Assembly: GCA_036362985.1 (NCBI GenBank)
Contig: JAYGXS010000001.1
Coordinates: 40,695,710 to 40,759,709 of the forward strand
DNA length: 64,000 nt
Direction of reading: 5' to 3'
From: Ligula intestinalis
Taxonomy: Eukaryota; Platyhelminthes; Cestoda; Diphyllobothriidea; Diphyllobothriidae
The position numbers were made by a program, and so were the translations under genes. The notes under the pieces are model-generated. The model was not told where the DNA came from and ran no database searches. It saw only the letters and a program-made list of their open reading frames with translations. Within the stretch, counting starts at the first letter, position 1. Every line of letters starts with the position of its first letter. Positions 56,301-64,000 of the stretch are shown one piece after another.

Positions 56301-59300
56301 GTATTATTTTGGATATGCACCGACTCGTGCGACCGATATAACCTGCTTCACAGGAGCAATTAAATGAGTAAATGCGCATGGAATTGATCTGGGCTGGAAA
56401 CTTATTCTCACCTTGGCCGTGCAGGACCGGGATGGTTGAGAATAACGCTCGAACTCTCGATCCTGGGAAGTTCCGTGACACAGTTTGGTCAAGGCGTCTT
56501 CTTAGGAGTTTACTTGTCTCTGCTTATAAAAAGGAGATTATGAGAATTAGCGTCCGAAATCAATCAGGTAGGCGTTAATGACCTCCCTCCCTTCCCCCGC
56601 TCCTGCCACTTAACCAACCGCCTATTATCAACACAAAATCTCTCCCCCTATTCCCATGACCAACTAACATGTAATGCTGAACATAATTGCCCATATTTTT
56701 GCTTTTTACACCCTTCCCATATAAATGCAATGGCTCGATGAGAATTTATCGAAAGTTCACGTATGCTCACCAACTATTCTTTTGAATATTTTTATGGTGT
56801 TCTCCAGGTGTATAGCATTTTCAACAATGGGCTTTGCAGTATGAAGATAGGTGATCGTATAAACACGCTACAGATTACCGGTATTTAAGCCCCCAAATGA
56901 GAAAGCCACAATGTTAGGCATGATAAAATAATCTGCTTCAGGTCAACAAGTTATTTCGCTTTACGCATGGCAAACTGACTGAGATTCCTCAGAACGTCTG
57001 CCCTTTTCTATTTAAAACTTTACTTCTGACAAAAAACCGGTAAACTAATTCAGGTAATGCATTTGATGTAGAGGTGGAATGAAGAACTAGAACGATCCGC
57101 GCAGGCCCAAGCAAGCAGTTGCGTGTTTAGGCACAACTCTGCGGTCGAGCGGAGGACGTCAAAATGGTGGTGGGTTGGTCAAAATATTGCCTATTCAAAA
57201 AGTCTCGAAAGGTGAGTAGGTAACTGCTAAATTTACTCCTGCTCTGCTACATTCATTTACCACATGTTTCAACATTTTAGATCGGTAATAATGTGGTTCA
57301 GGGAGCACGAGGCTTATGACTACGTCTCAAATTATTGCTCCAGGGTTTGTGGTCATTACACACAAGTAAGTTTGTCGACGTTCTTACAAAATGCATCTGT
57401 TTTGATCCCTGGGAGAATAATTAAAATCATACTGAATTTCACATAATCTACGATTTGTAGAAGTGGATATCCTTAGATGGATAAATGGAGGACTCACTAA
57501 GTTACGACTTCTATGTTTGCTGACCTCATCCTAGTATTACATTTTCTTGAAAAAAGGAAAATGTTTCTTTATGGTAAGTTGTAACTTTGGCGAAAAGTCC
57601 TCCATCTCGTCTTAGCGCAGAAAGTGTTTTGTTGCATGCATAAACACGTTCCTTTACGTGGCATACCTTATTTACTTGATAAACAAAGATGTAGTTATTT
57701 TAAATAATATCTGCGAAGGATCACTATCCTGATTTTATAGGCATTATTATTATCAATCATAATTTGCTATGGAAATACACTTATTTAAATTCGGCATTTA
57801 CAGAAGCTCAAATTTCAAAGAATAGTATATTTAACTTCATAACAGTACTTGTAATGAATACTATGAAAATGTAGTTACCACTGGTCAAATACGAAAAAAT
57901 TATCCACCGTTTTGCAGCATGATATCAAGAAGTATTCGAATTTATTCAAAAGGCTAGAAAGATAAATCAAAGAACTATAAGTACAGACAGTTTCATCCTC
58001 CCCTAAGTTACTTTATACCCCGAAGAATACATAAATCTCGTACGTGGCGACTAACCGTAGGGGTTCTCCGATGAGTTTCTTTGAGAACCGGGAAAGTGTA
58101 AAAATAATACTTCTTCCATTTGATAGGAAAATGTCTAATCGAACTTTAGCTTATATTATAGTCTCCGAATTGAATTCCGCAGAAAGTCAAAATAGTGTGG
58201 ATAGGACAAGTCACTGAAACAATATCCAGTGTCCTGTTCTACCTTCACCATAGCTACAGACGAACACGCAGACGGACGTGTAAGGCAGTTGGGGTATTCA
58301 GTAGGTACAGCTGTGTGTACATATTCATTCTAGCTCTTTCATTTCGAAGTTGACCGACAGAGCAGTAGACGTCTACTGAAGTCAAAACACACTAATCCAA
58401 CTACCGTTTCGAAGGAAACTATCGCTATCTCATGATGCTAAATATCTAGAACAGATGGGTCGTATCAAGATTGGCCCAACCTCTGCGACTTAGAGCTTCC
58501 GACCTGTCCATGTCGTTCCGATTGCAGGTATTGGCCAGGGATGAAGCTATAAGCAAAAATTGTATAGTTGTTTTCTAAAGCTTCGCTCTGTTTGTCAGGT
58601 TTTTAACATTATTGAGTAGGCTTAACAAGAACAAAATATCTGCTGATATCGTCCAAAAATTGTCTGAATTTCAAGATCATGTTTATCAATGAAACTTCCC
58701 ATTGATAACCAACCTAGACAAGCTGTGTAGCAAAGATGTCAGAGAAAAACGAACGAGGAGGATACTTTGTATGCTAGTTAATGATTATTCTTCGAGTGAA
58801 GAATTGAATTATTAGTATACACTTAGTATACACTTACCAAAGTAGGTCCTCTAACTCATGAAATCTAAAGAGGTTTCCAAGAAACTCCCGGTTACGCCAA
58901 CGCAGCTCACATTGTGTCCTTCAAAGCCTTAGAGTAGTAACGGAACGATGGTTCTCAAAAAGAAGGCATCCTGCGGTGTCACAAGTAATATTACCTTGTT
59001 TAGAAAAACCAAATTTTTTATAAAAGCGAAAAATTCCGAAAAAGTGAAAATCGGGCATACTCTTGAACTAAATTTACTGCATTAAGGACCAGGGCAGGAA
59101 TAAAAAGGAGCAATCGGCAGATGAACAGAGCCATGTGATCCTTGACTTCCCGATATCGCTTTAAATGAAGCTCTTGATTAATACGGAAACAAGCGAATAC
59201 GATAAAAACTATTCAACGGAGATAATAAACGGACTCATATATACACCATACTATCTTCAGCCGGATAGCTAGAGACTCTGGATTCATGCATTGTTTAGAT

Positions 59301-62300
59301 GCATACAACGGCCGCATAAATGTAACCAATATAGAATAAAGGTCAACCAGGTACTAAGTACGGTGAGAGAAAGTATATTCTACGCATCAGAATATATTTT
59401 GTATGTCATCAGAGGAGAGTGAATTGACAATAAAATCTTAAGTGCAAGCATCAAAGCCACATTTTACCAAGGAGGTTTGATCACGTTTGTCATAGGGTTA
59501 ACCAAATTATAGGAGGGGTCTTCAAAAGTCTGCGTGCTGCAACGCAAAATGTAATAAGCATAATAATGATCATAAAAGTTAATAATTATATTTTATTTCA
59601 TCTGACTTGTATTATTAGAAGATCCATACACTATTGGTTGAGCTGACAGTGACAAAAATTGAATACCTATTATAATTACTGGTGTCTCTCAGTAACTGGG
59701 TTATTTCGGGAAAAACTGCAAGTCATGGAACGATAGCAGTTCGGAACGGGGAACGGTTTGCACAAGTGTGTAGGATGTCTTCAGTCTCCATTCGTTTTTG
59801 TGGAGCCAGAATTCTGTACCAGACAATGGTATACAGGTGGATAGTTGCTACCTGTTGGAAGAATTTACCTGTTAAGTGCTACAAATTCAGCACCCTTTCT
59901 TCAACATGAGACCTGGCAGAGGGCTTAGAGATCCTGAACTCCCTCAGACTGGAGGATGAATTTGATTGAGTCAGTACCGAAAAATGTGAAAGCTGTTCTG
60001 AATGCAGCAAATGATTCATAATTCGTTTTATAAAGGGTAAGTTCAGAGAAGGTTTCCACATATATTTGTGGAGAGAACAGTTTTTAGTCGTTTATATTTT
60101 TTAAATTGCTGCACTTTCTCCTTAAAACAGTGCCTCTGAAATTTCTGGGGAAATTGATTAAAAAGCAAACACTATGTTGGATACTTTTGATGGAATGCAT
60201 AGACCTGAACTACCTAGCCTAGCAGGCGGAACTTTTGTTAGGTGGGACAGCGTTTACTATTGGGCATATTAATTGTTGTTTATCTTATTATATTATAGTT
60301 AAATTAGATTATTATAGAGAAAACTTTATGACAATGATACAAACAATAAAGAAGAAAGAACGACAACAAACTATAAACTATAAGTAAAAAACACCACACA
60401 ATGAAATAAACAAAAGAACAATATGAAATCAGGTAAACAAAAGCAAACTCCAATAGTATAATGATAATAACGATATGTAAAACCAAGGAAACACCTCTCG
60501 AAAAGGTTGCCAATAAACGTACAGCACAAAAATCCACTAGGAAATGTTGCCCCGCCTAAGAAAAGTTCCACCTGCTAAGCTTGGTAGTTCACTGCGAGTC
60601 TAAACGCTGTTTTTGTTGTTTCGATAGTTGGTGTGGGCCAATACAACGGACCTCGGCTGCGGTGCCCGGCTGTGTCGCAATCTTGGATGGGCCGCCACCT
60701 ACTTGGTTTGCAACTACGGTCCAGGGTGAGCGTGTTTCTAGTACTTTTGACGATTTGCACAACATCTGAAGACGCAGTTCAGGCAGCCTGTGAGACGGAA
60801 ACAAAGGCTGTCCTTAATCATTCAGGCAAAAAATCTCTTTTCAGTTGTAGGCTAGCTTACAAATTAAGATTGAAAAATGCATGGGGACATAGATTTGAAT
60901 TATAATGTTTGTTTCTTATTTGTTTGCTGCCATCGTTCCCCAACCTCAGCCATGGAAGACTCGAAGCTAAAACCCTAGCTGCTTTGTCATTGCGCCAACA
61001 TACTCCTTTCTGTTCGAGTTCAAGAATAAATATCAAGGATCAAATGTTAGCAGCTACACTCCGTCCTGTACTCGGAAAAGATCAATAAACGCCCTTCGTT
61101 TGGAACGTTTTGGGCGTGTCAAACTCGGGGATTAGTGGCCTCATCACTGACGCGGTCATCCAGTAGGTTTGGAGAATTCTGGAGGTTTTATTAACGTAGC
61201 TTGGTTTGAGACCATTTCTCATATCAGGAAGGCCAGTGGCAGTTCAGTGATACGCAAGAAATATCCAGCAAAAATAGGTAGGTGCTCAAGGTAGCATAAC
61301 TTCTCATCCCCAAAAAAGTATGGTCTGACTCTACCGTGGCCCACTTTACTCCAATAAAATACGATTTTACTGATACGGGTATCGGTATTCAATAATATGT
61401 ACAGTAAAGTAAGATGAGTGGGTAGATGCTTAGCCATGCATTAGGCTCTCGGTGTCCACAAGTAACCCTGGGTTAAAGTTTATTTTGATCAGTCTTGTAC
61501 TCACAGCGAAGCAATTAATTTTCCTCGAAAGCATATTATAAAATTTACGTTAATGTTTCCTGAGTTCCACAGCCTACTTTAGATTTCCCCGCCGAGTACA
61601 TTCCCAGTCCTGCATATGCGCTTTGACGTCAAAATTGCCCTCGTCAGCATTTGTCCCTCAGAGAAGGTTGACCACAGTGAAGTGGAAAACAGTGCTTATT
61701 TGTGGGACAAAGGCTCGAATATGAAGGTTAAATTCATTCAATTTAGGAAGAATTAGAGGTATTTATCGGTGCTCCTGAGCGCTATTTGTTTCTCGTGGTC
61801 GAGGTTTTGAATGCTAGTTTTGTATGCGTCGGCAGAGAAACGGGTGCTGGTGAATTTTTAATCATGGCAAATCATCGTTCTTCCTACCTTAATAAATGTG
61901 ACGCGATTGGCTTTATAATAATGCCTTAAAATTCGTGATTTAGAGGAGGGCCTGGCCTGCCATAGAAATGCTGCTCAGGCTCTATCGGTTTTTTATGTGG
62001 TCTTTGTGGTACAGATAAATTCTGTAAAATTTATACGCGCTAGAGGCACATTTCAAGTCAGATCATGCACAGCGTCCACTGTCATTCGCAACATTCGGAC
62101 AAGCATCTAATGACTCGAGCCTTTGGCATCGCCAATGAGTCGAGGCAGTATACTTTTTCTTTTATGCTACTCATAATAAATGAGTAGTCAGTTATGGTTA
62201 CTATTTCCCACTTAATGACGGCCGCTCTGTTCTTGTCAGCAATCATGCAAAGGATCACTGTTTGAATCCTTCTACTGTACTGATTCATGTTTGAATCATT

Positions 62301-62574
62301 GTGTCACCAATATGGAGCTCAAAGGCATTTGTCTACCTTTCCCTCGATAATAGTGAACTGAACTGTACGCAAGTAGCAGCGACAACAGCAACTTTCACTT
62401 ATTTAATTAAACTCGGCAGATATGCATAGATATAATCCTGCCATGTACCAACTTACGAAAGGGTTTATAAGGAGAAGTCGCCTCAGTATTATGTCAAGTT
62501 GCATGCCACCGTATTTAAAAAAGTTAAAATTCCTCTCTTCTAGAGGGAACATAGTCGGAAGAAGACCCTACTAG
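53198..62574 (+). CDS. SCP/TAPS (CAP domain, venom-allergen-like) protein, gene 2
   Basis: Five exons (53198-53380, 57072-57211, 57281-57365, 60628-60725, 62544-62574) encode about 178 residues. The signal peptide starts MKSSMLLFYFVLCNFLL. The CAP domain shows LHNQYRRQVA, SCVFRHN, VGQNIA (Gln at the usual GEN Glu), [27 protein letters not shown] and LVCNYGPGG. The last exon gives only NIVGRRPY after GG and stops, without the Cys tail of gene 1. Exons 2-4 have exactly the lengths and phases of gene 1, so the two arose by duplication. Introns hold MITE B, fold-back G, two PLE fragments and fold-back A. AATAAA is at 62659. The final short exon is the least certain part. Confidence 0.9.
53410..53960. 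mobile_element. MITE-like family B, copy 3 (CAP gene 2, intron 1)
   Basis: 551 bp starting only 29 nt after the exon 1 splice site. The ends ggcaacggtagcttatgtag and the complement of ggcaaaagtagcttatgtag nearly match. The interior shares ttgatttatatctgtagatt and caggtttcttgaatttccc with the other copies. It is immediately followed by fold-back family G. Confidence 0.75.
53995..54240. mobile_element. Fold-back family G, partial copy
   Basis: Shares accagctaaaaggtacagac, cgctggtattctgccactgc and ctggtcgatagatcggtttc with the left arm at 30955-31110. The copy turns back at aattaattcttattctaagg into a short hairpin. Confidence 0.55.
54430..54970. mobile_element. Fold-back repeat family A, diverged copy
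   Basis: Recognised from gatatattttctagaaaaaaatgc, a ttggtagtgaagtacg stretch near 54589, and a right part with ttcaaaccaagaggtaccct, in the order found at 32683-33640. Both arms are heavily changed. Confidence 0.4.
55520..56160 (+). mobile_element. Penelope-like element 3' part: GIY-YIG domain plus 3' tail
   Basis: A frame open to 56005 encodes YVGETGRLLQTGMTEHAAAV, then AHSTGTGHIFKFDEAEIL and SRELLGSWLSGPQFINKCNN. This is the GIY-YIG domain with YVG for YIG, the conserved Arg and a Glu in SRELL. The upstream RT is absent. The 3' tail follows, with a hammerhead-like motif at 56068-56108 and the ggaaaataaaactcttgttt end. This copy links the short 3' tails elsewhere in the window to PLEs. Confidence 0.75.
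56068..56108 (+). ncRNA. Hammerhead-like motif 3' of the PLE coding remnant
   Basis: cctatgattaagg, a GGAGTC/GAATCC hairpin with one mismatch, then GAAAC and GGC. It differs from the core at three or four positions, so it is probably inactive. Its position directly after the GIY-YIG frame is the useful point. Confidence 0.45.
56185..56380 (-). pseudogene. GIY-YIG fragment of a second PLE subtype (minus strand)
   Basis: The minus strand encodes IYSFNCSCEAGYIGRTSRCI, then REHVPTWLSTDE and IISRMVDSGYRVD: the GIY, YIG and conserved Arg positions of the domain are visible. It lies tail to tail with the other PLE at 55520-56160. Confidence 0.65.
57072..57211 (+). CDS. CAP gene 2, exon 2
   Basis: 140 nt, acceptor tttgatgtag, donor gtgagt. 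Encodes [21 protein letters not shown] and VGQNIAYS. Confidence 0.93.
57281..57365 (+). CDS. CAP gene 2, exon 3
   Basis: 85 nt, acceptor caacattttag, donor gtaagt. Encodes IMWFREHEAYDYV and [10 protein letters not shown]. Confidence 0.93.
57366..60627 (+). other. Intron 3 of CAP gene 2 (3.3 kb)
   Basis: AT-rich. A SINE-like tail near 58500-58620 is the only recognisable part. No exon candidates were found. Confidence 0.5.
60628..60725 (+). CDS. CAP gene 2, exon 4
   Basis: 98 nt, acceptor tgtttcgatag, donor gtgagc. Encodes LVWANTTDLGCG, LCRNLGWAATYL and VCNYGPG. Confidence 0.93.
62544..62574 (+). CDS. CAP gene 2, exon 5
   Basis: 31 nt, acceptor tcctctcttctag, completing GGN and giving NIVGRRPY then TAG (62572-62574). 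The pyrimidine-rich acceptor and the GGN..PY pattern shared with exon 5 of gene 1 support it. Confidence 0.7.
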
Positions 62575-62658
62575 CACTCGGCATATAACACGTCGTTATG
62601 ACCATCTGACTGTTGGTTTGTTATTGTTTGTTATGATTTTTTAAGGCTATCGGGAACC

Positions 62659-62664
62659 AATAAA
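62659..62664 (+). terminator. Polyadenylation signal AATAAA (CAP gene 2)
   Basis: AATAAA 85 nt after the stop codon of exon 5. Confidence 0.6.
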
Positions 62665-62669
62665 TCAGG

Positions 62670-64000
62670 TAGCATTTGTGTCTGCTTTCTTTTCCTTATT
62701 ATATAATGCAAGGGGAATGTGCACATAAAACACGAAAACCTTCCTAGAAATATCTTTGCCGTCCCTCATAAACCCAGCCGAATAATTATTGAGACTGTTC
62801 TTGCGGTTAGACGGAAAAATTGAGATAACGGAATCACGCAGCGACCGGCGTGCCTTTTTGTTTTAACTAATAACAATCTGACTTCAACGTTTTTGCAGGA
62901 GCTAGCAGCCACCAGTCTGAATCTACCTCGACAGTGTATTCGTTGTTTACTATTATTTACATCTAAACTACCGATCGTCTTAAGTAACCGAAAATGTTTA
63001 GGATAAAGCCTGAAATGGTGTATGAGTCCCGTCGTAGCGCCCATGGGGTGCATTGAGTAAGCCTACGGCAAACGTTTTAAGGCATTGGAATAGTTAAGGT
63101 CTTGTTAAGTGAAGGATTACGTGGGTTACAAAAGGTTCTTTATGGAGGTATTCCGTAGTGGGCAATGTGAGTATGTTGAAAAGGGGCAGATTTAAAAGAA
63201 ACCTATACGGTAATGCCTACATAAAAGGAATCGAACGAAGATTTACAGCGGTTTCAGCCTAATTGATAATTGTTATCCTGTGATATCAAAACTAAATCAA
63301 CTTCTCTCGTGAAAAGAAATTTATTTGGTTTTTAAGTACAAGACAGAAATATCTAAGGCAGATTGTTAATATCTGCACCTTCCAATTTCACTTTTGGACT
63401 TAATTTTTCGCGATTGTAGTGCAAGAACGCTATAACTTGATAAGGTTACTACAATTAGGAAGTAAACCCCCAGGGACAGGCCGAGCTAAGCAGAATTAAG
63501 TTAATATATTTAATCAGGAATGAGTGTACACCGATCTAGAGAACTTTCGAAAGAAACAAGTCCCGTCTGGGCGGTAAAGGCCACGAGCAGGCAACCAGTC
63601 GCCAGACCGAATTCCGCCAAATTTAAAATGGCAGAAAGGAGAGACTACAGAACATGTGGCTATATTGCAATGGGTGAGTAGGCATCGACGTTCAAAGGCA
63701 AGCATCCATAACCTTCGCTTCGAAAATGAAAATCTCCTACACGACACAAGGCAAGTTAACCTAACTCACGCATCTTCCTTGCCACATGAGAACTGAACAA
63801 TGGCTATAGAGGGGAACAATCCAGTAGATAGTTTATACTCTGACTCCAAGAAAACCTCCGATAGGGAAACCCACCAAATTTTTTCATCGACATTTTAGGA
63901 AGTAGGGAGTCGAAGCATAATCTGAATGATGAAAACAATCAATTTGAGACAAATTTACATCAGTGTTCAAATAAATATACAATACAGACCAAGCTATTTG
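62670..64000. other. No gene recognised downstream of CAP gene 2
   Basis: No domain, exon pattern or matched repeat was seen up to the window edge. Confidence 0.4.

Noticed and set aside
61680..61735. Alternative last exon of CAP gene 2 (aag then tggaaaacagtgc)
   Set aside because: The acceptor lacks a pyrimidine tract and the peptide does not resemble CAP C-termini; the exon at 62544 fits far better.

Overview
The window looks like intron-rich, repeat-dense nuclear DNA of a parasitic flatworm, most likely a diphyllobothriidean tapeworm. No database was searched. The reasons are two tandem SCP/TAPS (CAP-domain, venom-allergen-like) genes with long introns; fossils of Penelope-like elements (PLEs) with GIY-YIG domains; a degenerate K02A2.6-like Ty3/gypsy element; a jockey/CR1-like LINE; and a decayed C2H2 zinc-finger ORF of a type I remember from tapeworm retroelements. 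Almost all open frames in the window are chance frames in AT-rich or repetitive DNA. I see no bacterial genes, operons or CRISPR.

Three spliced protein-coding genes are supported, all on the + strand. (1) 29173-35567: two exons joined over a 5.8-kb intron encode a basic, partly coiled-coil protein of 205 residues that I do not recognise. (2) 39595-47209: a five-exon secreted CAP protein, about 194 residues. (3) 53198-62574: its tandem paralogue, about 178 residues. Exons 2, 3 and 4 of the two CAP genes are exactly 140, 85 and 98 nt in both, with the same intron phases. The signature motifs CGHYTQ and VCNYGPGG are intact in both. Their last exons differ: gene 1 has a 28-residue tail with two cysteines, and gene 2 stops after 10 codons. 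AATAAA signals lie 57-85 nt past both stops.

Region by region: 1-7.9 kb holds mariner-like transposase scraps, fold-back repeat copies and a 10-N gap. 7.97-12.4 kb is the gypsy fossil (gag, protease, RT, RNase H, integrase in order, several stops). 13-18.1 kb has PLE 3' remnants and a minus-strand PLE (RT plus GIY-YIG). 18.6-19.9 kb holds degenerate tandem repeats and a tRNA-like unit inside an inverted repeat. 20.4-21.4 kb is a LINE 3' end. 22-28.9 kb holds short inverted-terminal elements and a GC-rich repeat. 29.2-35.8 kb is the unknown gene, with repeats in its intron. 36-38.6 kb is repeats and the zinc-finger fossil. 39.5-47.3 and 53.1-62.7 kb are the CAP genes, with mobile debris in the introns. 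47.3-53 kb is repeats between them.

The most unusual layer is RNA-level. At least ten short motifs resembling the hammerhead ribozyme core (CTGANGA, a hairpin, then GAAAC and an NTH-like site) sit at PLE 3' ends or in inverted pairs, most of them decayed. One minus-strand copy at about 49.48 kb keeps all core bases. Separately, intron 1 of CAP gene 1 contains a palindrome with 88-nt arms (3 mismatches) and a 48-nt loop.
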